The notes under the pieces were generated by a model. The model was given only the letters and a program-made list of their open reading frames with translations. It was not told where the DNA came from and did no database searches. Positions 1 through 9,097 of a stretch of DNA of 64,000 nt are shown here, in pieces. Each line of letters begins with the position of its first letter. The stretch's first letter is position 1. The position numbers and the translations under genes are program-made. The stretch comes from Candidatus Nitrosocosmicus franklandus (GTDB taxonomy: Archaea > Thermoproteota > Nitrososphaeria > Nitrososphaerales > Nitrososphaeraceae), in the NCBI RefSeq assembly GCF_900696045.1, contig NZ_LR216287.1:1116001-1180000 (forward strand), in the 5' to 3' direction.

Positions 1-80
1 GCACAACGACCTGGACATTTCTTAAACCAGATGGGCTTACCGACGAACACTTTGAAGAACAATTAAAGGATTTGATGTAG
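1..80 (+). CDS. 3' end of an unidentified protein (partial)
   Basis: An open frame enters from the left edge and ends at TAG 78-80, giving about 25 residues ending in DGLTDEHFEEQLKDLM. The composition (acidic, helical, no stops) looks like a real C-terminus and the other two frames stop early. The rest of the gene lies outside the window, so no function can be assigned. Confidence 0.5.
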   Translation, partial: TTTWTFLKPDGLTDEHFEEQLKDLM

Positions 81-471
81 AGATTGAGAACTGGAATAAA
101 CACCTATCGACTAATAAATTCCGATACTAGTCTTTTTGATTTGAAGGACTAACTAGAACAACTAGTAACATCTCTCTTCCAGGGTATTTTTATACACCTG
201 CTAAAATTAGTACACCTTCGTGTAAAAATTTATAATGGTCATAAAAAGACGTCCTTACACTCACACGCTAGTTTTAGTAATCCCTTTATGTATTTAATTT
301 TGGAAATACTGAACATTAACTAATATGAACAAGCTAGAGCAACAAACAAGAGATCATAATTCGATGAAGGTGTATCCGATCAAGTAAACAAGTCAATTCA
401 GAGGAACAACTTGTAAGTACAATAAATCGGTCTATATCCCTATTAACAAAAAAGCTGTATATACCAAACAT
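81..471. other. Intergenic, nothing recognised
   Basis: AT-rich stretch between the partial gene at the left edge and the convergent Rieske fusion gene. I see no ORF, RNA or copy of the dispersed element here. Confidence 0.5.
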
Positions 472-1677
472 TTAATCCTCATTTTTAGTATACAAAACTT
501 TTTGATCATATCTATTTTGTTTTAAGAGCAATGCAATTTCGAAGGCACCCTTAATTGTGTTTATCAAATCATTACTCATCTTGGAGATTTTGTTTTCCCC
601 TATGGTATTGTTATTCATAGCAAGACTAGAAGTCATCGAATCGTAATTATTTTCTGTATCCTCAGCATACCATCCTCTTGTCCATCCTGCAAAGGGGAAT
701 TTGCCAAACACAAAGCCCATTTGAGACCAGAATGAAAATAGTTCTCCTGCAACATGCTGAACATTATCCTGACCTCCTGTAATTATGAATGCAGCCACCT
801 TATCTCTTATCAGATATCTATTATTAGTAATTATTTGATTTTGAATACAATTCATTCTTTGAATCATCTTGTAATATAACGAACTCGCGCTACCCCATCT
901 TATTGGTGTGGCAATCAAAACTATATCAGCCCAAAGTATTACTTTTTCATAAATTTGGATCATCTGATCTTCGCGATCTCTTTCTGAAATGGAACAGGGA
1001 AAAATACAGGCGTTAGCATTCTTTGAATAGTATCCCTCACAGTGATTAAATTCTAATTCTCGAAGTTTAATCAAAACCGTTTCTGCTTTTAGTGTTTTCT
1101 TTGCGTATTCCAAAGCAAAGAGTAATGCATCTTCTGATGTACTTTGACGTGGAGCTATCTTATCGTTTGCGTTGGTAGTAGATATTCCAAGAATTCTTAC
1201 TTTTTTATCATCTACTGGGAGAATACTATCACTGGATTTATGCAATAAATAATCATCTACCGAATCCTTTAGTTTCAGATAGGCTTTATGAGGTTGAAAT
1301 AATCTTTTTCCAACGTTAGAAGGGATAGAACTTACATAGATTTTATCATTTTTTATTTTAATAGGATAAGAATTAACACTATCTCCTCCTTTATGGGGAG
1401 ATTTACCAGTCTTGATAGAATATTTCCATCCATGCCATGGACAAGTTACCATTTCTCCTTTAATGAATCCTTTACTTAGTGGTCCCCCTTTGTGTGCACA
1501 TGAATTAGAAATCGCGTAATAGGTTCCCTCGAGATTAAAAATGGCTATTTCAGTAATTTTTTTTCCATCGGTTCTAATAGAAAAGCTCTTTGATAATCCT
1601 CTTGGTATGTCTGTGGTTAAAGCTACATAAAGATATGAAGAATTATCAGTATCTAATCCCTCTTCTCCTTCATTCAT
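472..1677 (-). CDS. Rieske [2Fe-2S] domain fused to NADPH-dependent FMN reductase/flavodoxin-like domain
   Basis: Probable redox protein of 401 aa. The N-terminal 120 residues form a Rieske domain with the two cluster-binding boxes C60-A-H62 and C79-P-W-H82, followed by G-W, as in ferredoxin-type Rieske proteins. From about residue 160 the sequence changes to a flavodoxin-like fold (VRILGISTT at the first strand, later IATPIRWGSASS and FIITGGQDN), typical of the NADPH-dependent FMN reductase/multimeric flavodoxin family. An electron path NAD(P)H - FMN - 2Fe-2S within one chain is inferred from this arrangement. No signal peptide is seen, so it is probably cytoplasmic. The substrate is unknown. 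The neighbours on both sides face unrelated genes and do not help. Confidence 0.85.
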   Translation of the reverse strand: MNEGEEGLDTDNSSYLYVALTTDIPRGLSKSFSIRTDGKKITEIAIFNLEGTYYAISNSCAHKGGPLSKGFIKGEMVTCPWHGWKYSIKTGKSPHKGGDSVNSYPIKIKNDKIYVSSIPSNVGKRLFQPHKAYLKLKDSVDDYLLHKSSDSILPVDDKKVRILGISTTNANDKIAPRQSTSEDALLFALEYAKKTLKAETVLIKLRELEFNHCEGYYSKNANACIFPCSISERDREDQMIQIYEKVILWADIVLIATPIRWGSASSLYYKMIQRMNCIQNQIITNNRYLIRDKVAAFIITGGQDNVQHVAGELFSFWSQMGFVFGKFPFAGWTRGWYAEDTENNYDSMTSSLAMNNNTIGENKISKMSNDLINTIKGAFEIALLLKQNRYDQKVLYTKNED

Positions 1678-1778
1678 AAATTCTTATAAAGAACATAATA
1701 TATCTAAGGGAGTTATCTCATCTTTCTGATTTCCAGGTTAATCAAAACGTTTACGATTTTAAAAAAAGAAGATTTAGG

Positions 1779-2228
1779 TTAGCTTTGTGCTGCTGCGTTG
1801 CTACCGGTGTTTGTTTGGCTTTGAACGTTAATGTTGTTACCAGAACCTACTGTATCTCCACCAGAAACTACTATGCTTCCCTGGTTAGAAGATTGAGATT
1901 GGCTAATGCTTTGTTCTGCAGAGTTTCCACCTTGTCCGGATTGTGCTAAAGCGTTGTTTCCACTGTTGAACTGATGCTGGAAGCTAGCGTTGTTGCATGA
2001 GAAGAATGTACTAGCACCTGAAACACACAGACCATTTTGGTTTGATGACTGTGATTGTTCTATCGATTGTTTTGCTTTATTTCCCTTCTTGTTTGTTGCA
2101 AGAGCATCATTATCCATGGCTACCAATGGACTGGATAATAGAGCCAAAGCGACCACCATTGCAATTGATGCTACAAGCATTTTGTTTTTGTTTGTGTTTT
2201 TATGAATATTTTGTGTTTTATTATTCAT
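1779..2228 (-). CDS. Secreted Gln/Ser/Asn-rich repeat protein with Cys pair
   Basis: 149-aa exported protein of unknown function. Residues 17-45 form a signal peptide (MLVASIAMVVALALLSSPLVA, then a DALA-type end). The mature part contains imperfect repeats built on SIEQSQSSNQ / SISQSQSSNQ and GNN-x-x-x-Q blocks, plus a conserved Cys pair (LCVSG...SCNN). It is paralogous to the gene at 50041-50670 and shares the Cys-pair layout with the genes at 59868 and 60406. The Q-x-x-x-G-N-N-A spacing is reminiscent of curlin repeats, which is a hypothesis only. Its promoter contains the 17-bp palindrome shared with two other secreted-protein units. Confidence 0.85.
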   Translation of the reverse strand: MNNKTQNIHKNTNKNKMLVASIAMVVALALLSSPLVAMDNDALATNKKGNKAKQSIEQSQSSNQNGLCVSGASTFFSCNNASFQHQFNSGNNALAQSGQGGNSAEQSISQSQSSNQGSIVVSGGDTVGSGNNINVQSQTNTGSNAAAQS

Positions 2229-2310
2229 ATCTTTAATATTAGAAAAAAAATATATGGGATTTGCTAACTAGTTGCAATACTCTAATATTCTAGTACTTTT
2301 AGAATTAATC
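2229..2310 (-). promoter_or_regulatory. Shared palindromic promoter, copy 1
   Basis: Directly before the start of the 1779-2228 gene, reading on the minus strand: an AT box (TTCTAAAA, TAGAATATTAGAG), the imperfect palindrome at 2261-2277 (TTGC, AACTAGTT core, GCAA), then ATATATTTTTT as the likely TATA element about 20-30 bases from ATG. The same order and nearly the same bases recur at 48069-48150 and 50671-50752. Confidence 0.75.
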
Positions 2311-3129
2311 AAGGAGAATACAAAAGAGCAGAAATACAAAGGTAGTCTTTAGTGATGGCAGCAGGGATTAGGGTCAATATGATATTTTAGTTCTAGCGTA
2401 TAAAAAAGAAAAATGGTATCAAGATCTATTAGAAAACGATAACCAAGTTAGTTGATGATAGTGATTTTAGTGGTGGTCATGGCGATGGTGGTAGTGATGA
2501 TGGTAATGCTCAAGCGGATACTAGATGTAGAAGGAGAGGAACATGCCAAACCATATCATTATCTAGTTTCAAAAATTTATTCTAAGAGGGGTATAGGAAG
2601 AAGAAGAAGAAGAAAGAAAAACCCACTTCTTCTGCCCCACTGTAAACAGGATAGAAAATCATGCTTTTTGAGCAAGTAGACTTGTCATAGATATTATGAG
2701 GATTACCGATTGGAATATGTAGTACTAACTACCCGTTTGGGGATGCAAACTCTAGCATAGACCATTATTACAATCATAAAACCCAGAGGAAAATCAAACT
2801 CAAACGGATATACTGTGGTACGGTAAGAATTGGGTATCTAAAATTTTGATCATTTATAAATGTTTCGTGGTATAGATCTATTAAGGATAATTAATTAAAC
2901 ATTTGTGTCGCATGCGACACATTTATTTCGTGCTTGAAAAGTATATAAAGAAATCATCAATTTTCCAGTAAGAGAAAAGCTTTACAATCTTTTGATTGCT
3001 GAAGCATATATTATATCATACATTAATAAGAATATATATAAAACAAATATTTTGGCTCAGTCAAGTTTATTTGAACAAAATCCATCTTAACCGATAGATA
3101 ATCATTCAAAAATAGATAACTTTTCTAAA
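2311..3129. other. Intergenic with perfect palindrome and TATA box
   Basis: No convincing gene. The low-complexity open frame at 2452-2679 is rejected. The stretch contains an isolated perfect palindrome at 2904-2921 with a good TATA box just downstream (2942-2948), so a transcript starting near 2970 is likely. Confidence 0.5.
2904..2921. promoter_or_regulatory. 18-bp perfect palindrome, probable operator
   Basis: TGTGTCGCATGCGACACA reads the same on both strands. It is GC-rich in an AT-rich background and lies about 20 bp upstream of GAAAAGTATATAAAG, a strong BRE/TATA-like box at 2936-2950. This is the usual position for an archaeal activator or upstream repressor site. No regulator can be named. 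Confidence 0.55.
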
Positions 3130-3297
3130 ATGAACCAATCTCATGACGAAACTATGCTAATTTCTTCTATTGGAGGGGTTTCTAGCGATATCAGGATAGT
3201 GATAGTGATAGTAGGACCCGGCTCTACTCGCTTCAGTGTGGGACGAATTCTTCGAGTAAATCAAACACAATATAGCATTATCGAGGATTTACTATAA
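3130..3297 (+). CDS. Possible 55-aa small protein
   Basis: ATG 3130 to TAA 3295-3297 encodes 55 aa (start MNQSHDETMLISSIGG, end IIEDLL). It is the first longer frame downstream of the TATA box at 2942-2948, but the leader would be about 160 nt and the middle is a low-complexity IVIVIV stretch. No family is recognised, and it could be chance. Confidence 0.25.
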   Translation: MNQSHDETMLISSIGGVSSDIRIVIVIVGPGSTRFSVGRILRVNQTQYSIIEDLL

Positions 3298-3402
3298 CAA
3301 AGGTAAATTCTGAGAACATGGAGATATGCTTCGAAGGTGAATGGAATCAACCAATGATTCTACTATACCAGTAATAAATAACCAAATCACAATCCCTGTT
3401 TG

Positions 3403-4149
3403 TTAATTTATCCTTAATGTTTGAATTGCATTATCGATGACTGGTTCGAATTTAGATAAGTATGATTCAATTATCATTTTATTTGATGAATAGTCACTAG
3501 ATAATACCAATTGTAGGATATACATTGTGGTAGGTGAATCATATTTGTAAGATTTAGTTATTTCATGATGACCAAAGTCGATACTTTCGGCTATCGGTTC
3601 TTTATCAGCCATTGAGCACTTCATTGTTGAAATTTGAAATAGTTTACCATTTATTGTGGATGTTGAATTAGAGATTAATTCTGTGCACTCGGAAGAGAAA
3701 GACGATGAGGATCCAGACATGGAAGATGACAGCTGTCGTTCTCTAAGATCTATCTTATCTTGCACAACAAGGTTCAGTATAGGCAGTGTTTCATTGTCGG
3801 GAAGAGTATTTAATCGTGTGAAGAATTCTTCGGTTGTCCCTGGAATCATAGTGAGAACAATTCCATTATCACCATTCATACTTTCTGTCGCAAACCAGTC
3901 AACAGGAATTTCAAATTCTATTATACCATATTTAGGATTTGTATATTTTCCACCAATATCTTGTCTAAATTCAGAGGTTTGTGCAAATGCATTGTTGCTA
4001 TTGTTATTATTGTTACTAATCTCATTACCATCACTGGACGTATCTGCATTGAATACGGTGTTTCCAATCATAAAAACTCCAAAGAATATGAAAATAATAT
4101 AATGAGATTTGATAGAATTCTTAGACGAAATCAAAATATTTTCTAACAT
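3403..4149 (-). CDS. Exported protein, PsbP-like type
   Basis: 248 aa. A hydrophobic segment at residues 17-30 (HYIIFIFFGVFMIGNTVF) is followed by an Asn/Ser-rich linker and an FAQ-type end, which indicates export or membrane anchoring. The core begins GKYTNPKYGIIEFEIPVDW and continues with alternating strands, resembling PsbP-like or DUF1795-type domains seen in exported proteins of thaumarchaea. The ligand or role is unknown. It lies upstream of the two-TM gene on the same strand but with its own gap, so an operon is uncertain. Confidence 0.7.
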   Translation of the reverse strand: MLENILISSKNSIKSHYIIFIFFGVFMIGNTVFNADTSSDGNEISNNNNNSNNAFAQTSEFRQDIGGKYTNPKYGIIEFEIPVDWFATESMNGDNGIVLTMIPGTTEEFFTRLNTLPDNETLPILNLVVQDKIDLRERQLSSSMSGSSSSFSSECTELISNSTSTINGKLFQISTMKCSMADKEPIAESIDFGHHEITKSYKYDSPTTMYILQLVLSSDYSSNKMIIESYLSKFEPVIDNAIQTLRIN

Positions 4150-4205
4150 TTGACTGTATGTAGTAATTAGTTATTTAAGAATATCTCTATTGAAGACATA
4201 TTTTC

Positions 4206-4469
4206 TTAATCTAACCAATACTTTTTTAAAAAATATCTCAAATCCTTGCCTACATATAGATATTTGATCAAAAGATCTATAGATAGTAATAAAAACACAA
4301 GCCAAGGGATAAATTCAAAGTAAATTTTGTATTCTTTAGGTAGTGGTATGATAGATTCACTCATTCCAAACAGATCATAATCATATGACAGAAAACCTAT
4401 TACAAACAGGATTAACAATGCGAATATCGCTATGTCATTCACAATAAGTAGTTTCTGAACCATCTGCAT
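4206..4469 (-). CDS. Small two-TM membrane protein
   Basis: 87 aa with two hydrophobic helices (about residues 12-28 and 52-70) and a basic tail ending in DLRYFLKKYWLD. The helices and tail resemble the beginning of the transmembrane domain of voltage-gated-channel-like proteins, so it may be a shortened relative; this is not established. It lies 56 bp upstream (on the minus strand) of the start of the exported protein gene. Confidence 0.5.
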   Translation of the reverse strand: MQMVQKLLIVNDIAIFALLILFVIGFLSYDYDLFGMSESIIPLPKEYKIYFEFIPWLVFLLLSIDLLIKYLYVGKDLRYFLKKYWLD

Positions 4470-5224
4470 CGTTGTATGGTGAATACAATTAAAACATCAT
4501 ATAATTAATTGGATAGTTGCTATACACATTTTAAAATTCTAAAAATAATATTTTTATCAAATTTAGATTTACTAAAGGTGAAAGTATTTATAAAGTCAAA
4601 TGACATCCTTATCGCTGTATTTAACACGGACAGAAAATTTGTAGTAGACCGATCAAGTATAATTAACCATTCAAGAGTGAAAAAGTTACTATCGTCGTGG
4701 ATATCAAATATGTAGGTTGAGTTGAAAACACCGTGGGGATGGGTCAAGGTTAAATAAAATCTTTTTTGTACATTATTCCGAAGTAGAGAAACTTTCCTAG
4801 CTTAGAAGTGCAGCTCAGAGTTGAATGAATTTACATAGTTATTTCAGATCATATTCAATTGATGATGATGATGCAACGTACCACTATTAGACATATGGTC
4901 ATAAATTATTTCATAGACAAAGGATATAGAATCACAAGAATCTAGGACATGGAAATGAGCAAGTCTATTCCAAAGTATGAAAATAAAAGAGGAAATGAAA
5001 TGACTACGCATACATACCAAAGAACTGTTTACTCGAGCAAATATTGGCATTACTATTGAATTAACCAAATATAAATACTGCTGCAATGACATGATAACTA
5101 CGTAGAGACAGAAAAATAATTGAAATGTAAAAATGCTATCAATTTTTGCGTGATGAAGAATGCTATCAAAACAAAAAAACATGAGTGTATATTAGATCCT
5201 GTTAGTAAGAGATGAGGCCTTGAA
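4470..5224. other. Intergenic, no supported gene
   Basis: Open frames occur on both strands (4509-4747 and 4844-5182) but they overlap each other or have poor composition, with many F/I/H and no domain pattern. I treat them as chance. The last 50 bases before 5225 resemble the bases before 12246, so they belong to a duplicated unit. Confidence 0.4.
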
Positions 5225-5389
5225 ATGAGTTACGAGAATGAAATGTGTCAATATATGGAATGCAAAAACCAGGCAACAGGCTCAACGACAATAAGATTGT
5301 ATGGATTTAAAATTACAATATATAATTGTGATAAACATAAACAAAATTCACTTAATCTGTATGACAAATGGTTGAAAGGGAGGATTTAA
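5225..5389 (+). CDS. 54-aa Cys-rich small protein (putative Zn-binding)
   Basis: ATG 5225 to TAA 5387-5389 encodes 54 aa starting MSYENEMCQYMECKNQATG and ending in KWLKGRI. Cys8 and Cys13 (C-x4-C) and a later C-D-K-H group (Cys36, His39) could form one metal site. A second copy at 12246-12392 is nearly identical at the DNA level, including the upstream 40 bases, which argues that this is a real transcribed unit. No family name is recognised. Confidence 0.65.
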   Translation: MSYENEMCQYMECKNQATGSTTIRLYGFKITIYNCDKHKQNSLNLYDKWLKGRI

Positions 5390-5584
5390 AAAGATAGATT
5401 TGTTTATATTAATCCTGATAGACAAACCTTATAGTTCATTCTACTACCATGTTTAGTATCAGTGTATATATGGTATATGGTGTTCTCAATTGTGGAGTTA
5501 TAGATGTTGATTCTATGAAAAATGAATACCATCAAAAAATAAGTTATTTCTTATAATGTCACTGATTTGATCATTCTGTTTTGG

Positions 5585-6013
5585 TTACGAATCAAAAGAT
5601 ACCTGTACTAATTTATTAAATCCACCAAATGACACTACCGAACCTGGAGTTATTAATTGCGTAAATTCTTTATAAAGTGATTCAATACTTGTGTCGCCTT
5701 CCATGCTTTTTGAAAATTCTTTTACATGTTCTGCATCTCTGTAAGATTGAATCTCAAGCCATACTTCTTCCTCCTCAGAAGCAGAAATGGTTTTTGACAG
5801 ATTCACAAATTCCATTATGTTCTCTCTATTTTCAAGAGAAAACACCTCAAAGCTAGAAGCTCCGTGCTTCATAAAGAAATCTCTAGATTTCCTGTTGACC
5901 TCCATCATTGCATCATGGTTTTTCGTAGGGGCGCGGTAAAGGAAAATTTCTATATGATTACGAGGAATTTTATCCTTAAACGAGCTGCTACCACTAGTGC
6001 CTGCGTTACTCAT
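5585..6013 (-). CDS. DUF1428-like dimeric alpha/beta-barrel protein
   Basis: 142 aa, cytoplasmic. After a short Ser/Gly-rich lead the sequence HIEIFLYRAPTKNHDAMMEVN begins an alpha+beta unit with RDFFMKHGASSFEVF and the later EEVWLEIQSYRDAEHVKEF, the pattern of DUF1428/YbaA-like small barrel proteins. Biochemical role unknown. It stands alone on its strand. Confidence 0.65.
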   Translation of the reverse strand: MSNAGTSGSSSFKDKIPRNHIEIFLYRAPTKNHDAMMEVNRKSRDFFMKHGASSFEVFSLENRENIMEFVNLSKTISASEEEEVWLEIQSYRDAEHVKEFSKSMEGDTSIESLYKEFTQLITPGSVVSFGGFNKLVQVSFDS

Positions 6014-6049
6014 GAAGATTCATTGTCTTTAAGATATAAAAATCATAAA

Positions 6050-6190
6050 GGGATCAAGAGTATAGTTGCTCTATTACATTGAAGAGGATGGATTCGGTAG
6101 AATGCACTGCTAATTTGGAATGAATATTTGGAAAAATTGTAATAATCGCGTATTGATCTACTACCATTATTACTACGAGACAGTCGCATT
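6050..6190. repeat. Duplicated intergenic segment, copy 1
   Basis: The bases leading into the dispersed element at 6185 (agtatagttg..., gaagaggatggattcgg, aatatttggaaaaa) match those at about 48985-49103 with scattered changes. The two segments are copies of one locus, but the element that follows is type A here and type B there. Confidence 0.7.
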
Positions 6191-6238
6191 TAGTTTGGAC
6201 TCGCGGGGATTAAGTTACCAGTATTAATAGGGTTTCGT
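6185..6238 (+). repeat. Dispersed element, type A
   Basis: GCATTTAGTTTGGACTCG, then GGGGATTAAGTT and TTAATAGGGTTTC. Intergenic, between divergently placed neighbours. Confidence 0.8.
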
Positions 6239-6336
6239 AAAACAATTAACTATATCCAGATAAATCCTAGATTATGCTGAAATTCAAATAAAAAATATTG
6301 ATATCAATGTAGGAATAGATTTACAATTTACAGTTA

Positions 6337-6843
6337 TCACTTTGACAATAAACTCAGTACTGGTGTAAAGTAAATTAATATAGATTCCTGATCAAACAAT
6401 GACTCTAATTTGCTTTTTAGATTAGCGAAGTATTGTCTATTTTCTTCTGTATCTGGTACTATTATCCAGTACACTTTGTTTTTATCAACGTAGGCTTTAT
6501 TATCTTGTGGATTAATCCAATAACCGTTTATTGTAGAGTTGTTTTCAGATACTGCACCAAATTCCTTAACTAATTCATTAAATAATGCGTTATACTTTTC
6601 CTGTTCTATACTAGTACCATTATTGTAATGCGTTGGAATAAGGATTTCAGCTTTAAATTGTGGTTCTAATGATGATTCACGGTCTTGCTCAGTTGGATTT
6701 GATATCAATTGGTCAATGGTTCCTGCTGTTGTTATGTTGTTACTCTGTGCTTGTACCGATATAACTGAAGACAATATACCAGAAAATGCTACCACCACCA
6801 AAAACATTGTCGTTAGTGTAAAGAACATTGAATTTTTGATCAT
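6337..6843 (-). CDS. Exported protein of unknown function
   Basis: 168 aa with an N-terminal signal peptide (basic MIKN, hydrophobic stretch to residue 30, end VQAQ). The mature domain (KAEILIPTHYNNG, YNALFNELVKEFGAVSENN, KVYWIIVPDTEENRQYF) forms a compact alpha/beta pattern: a strand, a helix, then a YWIIVPDT strand followed by a helix. I cannot place it in a named family. The gene is monocistronic. Confidence 0.7.
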   Translation of the reverse strand: MIKNSMFFTLTTMFLVVVAFSGILSSVISVQAQSNNITTAGTIDQLISNPTEQDRESSLEPQFKAEILIPTHYNNGTSIEQEKYNALFNELVKEFGAVSENNSTINGYWINPQDNKAYVDKNKVYWIIVPDTEENRQYFANLKSKLESLFDQESILIYFTPVLSLLSK

Positions 6844-7032
6844 GTTTTGGAGAATAAGTAATCCTATTTAAGTTAGAGACTTCATCGAATGCAAGTCCAA
6901 CACCATTAACTGTAACCCATGTTTCCTGTAAGAATAAGAAAATTCAAGATCGAATAGAAACAAGAATTAATTATAGTCGGGATCTGAAAAAATGAAAAAT
7001 TTTGTGCAGGATAATATCTTTATCAAATATAT

Positions 7033-7087
7033 TATCACTTAGTCTGAGCGCGTGGGGGCATAGTTCAATGCTCAAGAGTACCTATCC
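7033..7087 (+). repeat. Dispersed element, type B
   Basis: ATTATCACTTAGTCTGAG, CGCGTGGGGGCATAGTTCAA then TGCTCAAGAGTACC. It lies in the 6844-7217 gap, which otherwise holds nothing recognised. Confidence 0.7.
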
Positions 7088-7217
7088 TCATTAAGACACA
7101 GAATCAATATACTGAAGAAAGGAATTTGCTATAATTCATGGTGTCAACCGCCAGCCACAGCAAGGCTATACCCATCAAGTCCATCTTCATTTGTCCTTTT
7201 AGCATACAGAGTTCTCA

Positions 7218-7559
7218 TCAACCTAAGATGATTGTAATTAAGGTGTCTTTATCTTTCTCTTTTAATGGAGCCCCTTGTTCATAAAAGGTGGATGTAGCTG
7301 ATTCTCCTGCTTGTGAAAGAGTTTCAGTAGACTCTCCCTGATACTTGCTTAAAGCTTTATCTTCACAAACACCAAATCTCAAGATACTTCCATCAAAACT
7401 CTACTTTTCTTGAGGAATACCAAACACTTGGAGATCAATTAATCCTCTTTGGATCAATACATATCCATTTGATACACCCTGAACTCCTCCAAAATCAGCA
7501 TTGTTCAACCCTCTTGCTTCCTTTTTTATGACGTCATTCCAGTCAATATTTGAACTCAT
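7218..7559 (-). pseudogene. PRC-barrel-like (DUF2171-type) protein, one nonsense codon
   Basis: An ATG at 7559 opens a 113-codon frame starting MSSNIDWNDVIKKEARGLN with a single internal TAG at codon 53, after which the same frame continues SFDGSILRFGVCEDKA to TGA 7218-7220. The first half matches the intact gene at 32761-33000 (INWTDVIKREARG, LGEVQEVS). These are PRC-barrel-like small proteins of unknown role. The stop falls where the relative continues toward KFDRD. CAG to TAG would explain it. Either a decayed gene or a sequencing error. Confidence 0.75.
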
Positions 7560-7771
7560 GAAATTCTTAATATAACATCCTATAAATAAAATAATTAGAG
7601 TAACCTCATATTGGTAATAATTTACGTATTTCCAACTAAGGTAAAATCATTTAAGTAATTCCTTAGAAAAAAAATTAAATTTCATGACTAAATAGATTCT
7701 AAAATTAATTTGACAATTAACTAGGTAAAAATTCAAATTCCTATAATTTATAATATTATAACCACATTTAG

Positions 7772-7822
7772 CAACATCATTTTGATGGATGGGATTAAGT
7801 TCCTAGTGATAATGGGTCCATA
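7772..7822 (+). repeat. Dispersed element, type A
   Basis: ACATCATTTTGATGGATGGG, ATTAAGTTCCTAGTGATAAT then GGGTCC. It sits about 100 bp upstream of the SDR gene. Confidence 0.75.
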
Positions 7823-7925
7823 ATATATTTATATCAATATTATATCTTCAATAATTCATTCTTGAAAACAACCAACAATATACTATTTTCTATTGTGAAT
7901 CACTAATTTATATAACATCTTCCTT

Positions 7926-8795
7926 ATGTTTTTAATGCATATAAAAGAAAATAAAGTTGCAGTTGTAACGGGTAGTTCTAGTGGAATTGGATATGAAACT
8001 GCACTACTCTTGGCCAGAAATGGATTTTTCACATTTGCTACTATGCGCAATATTGAAAAATCCGAAAACATAATGGAAACAACAAAGAAAGAAGGATTAC
8101 AGTTACAAGTCATTCAGCTTGATGTCAATGATGATGCCACAGTTAAGAACGCAATAGATAAAATAGTTGAAGAGGGCAAGAGAATTGATGTTCTGGTGAA
8201 CAATGCAGGATACGGTATTTTTGGAGCTTTGGAGGATTTATCTATTGAAGAAATAAAGGCACAATTTGAAACTAACTTTTTTGGAATTATAAGAGTAACA
8301 CAGACAGTTCTACCCATAATGAGAAATCAGAAAGGTGGCGGTACAATAGTGAATATAGGTTCAGTTGGAGGGCAAGCAGGTGTTCCTATGTTATCGGCCT
8401 ATAATAGTACAAAGTTTGCATTGGAGGGTTTAAGTGAATCAATGTCCTACGAATTAGAGCCTTTTGGAATTAGGATGATTCTAATAGAACCGGGCTTTAT
8501 CAAAACCAACATTATGAATTCGAGTGTCTTGGCTAAAAAAGCCTTAGATCAAAAATCACCCTATTATTCAATGACTCAAAAGATAAAAAACTATTTTGAA
8601 TCGATGGTCAATAATCCAGAAGCATCACCACCAGAAGCAGTGGCAAAGGTCATACTAGAAGCAATTAATTCGGATCATATGCAACTAAGATTTACAGTCG
8701 GCAATGATGCTTCAGCTATAATCAACGCAAAAAGAAAAATGTCAGATTTAGACTTTACTAATCTGATTAAACAACAGCTCAAGTTAAAATCATGA
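7926..8795 (+). CDS. Short-chain dehydrogenase/reductase
   Basis: NAD(P)-dependent oxidoreductase of the classical SDR family, 289 aa. The Rossmann motif TGSSSGIG is at residues 15-22, N92-N-A-G, the catalytic Ser146 in IGSVGG and the Y159-NST-K163 pair are all present, and PG follows in IEPGFIKT. The substrate is unknown. A TATA box (TTTATATAAC, 7907-7916) lies only about 15 bases before the ATG at 7926 and about 25 before the ATG at 7935, so for a leaderless message the real start is probably Met4 (7935). It is intact, in contrast to its broken neighbours. Confidence 0.9.
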   Translation: MFLMHIKENKVAVVTGSSSGIGYETALLLARNGFFTFATMRNIEKSENIMETTKKEGLQLQVIQLDVNDDATVKNAIDKIVEEGKRIDVLVNNAGYGIFGALEDLSIEEIKAQFETNFFGIIRVTQTVLPIMRNQKGGGTIVNIGSVGGQAGVPMLSAYNSTKFALEGLSESMSYELEPFGIRMILIEPGFIKTNIMNSSVLAKKALDQKSPYYSMTQKIKNYFESMVNNPEASPPEAVAKVILEAINSDHMQLRFTVGNDASAIINAKRKMSDLDFTNLIKQQLKLKS

Positions 8796-8920
8796 CGATA
8801 AATGTGGTCAATTAACAAAAATTGAAACTTAATTAATTCTATTTGTGAATTCTTTGATATGATTTCTCAATATGATTAATGAAGATTAATTTAGTAACTT
8901 TGCAACAATACTTGCGTGCT

Positions 8921-8951
8921 TCTAACAGAATAGCAAGGTAACTCTGTTAGA
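8921..8951. terminator. Hairpin between convergent genes
   Basis: Perfect 9-bp arms TCTAACAGA and TCTGTTAGA with a 13-base loop, in the gap between the convergent SDR gene and the hydrolase pseudogene. It has no T-tract, so it may instead stabilise a 3' end or act as a protein-binding site. Confidence 0.35.
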
Positions 8952-9097
8952 TAATGTAATTATTCACAATTTTGGCACCGTTGCACTCATTCTTGGGGAT
9001 AAAGGTTTCCGCGGCAGTAGGATTATAACACAAGGAGAATCAATTCCTATTTTGAGAGACAAAGAACAAAAGATGGGATGTACGAACGAATAGTCTA

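Noticed and set aside
2452-2679. 75-aa open frame on the plus strand
   Set aside because: Low-complexity Met/Val run followed by an Arg/Lys run; no RBS or TATA and no domain pattern.
4509-4747. Overlapping open frames on both strands
   Set aside because: They mirror each other over the same DNA and neither has protein-like composition or a promoter.
4844-5182. 112-aa open frame on the minus strand
   Set aside because: Rich in Phe/His/Ser with no signal, TM layout or family motif; likely chance in AT-rich DNA.
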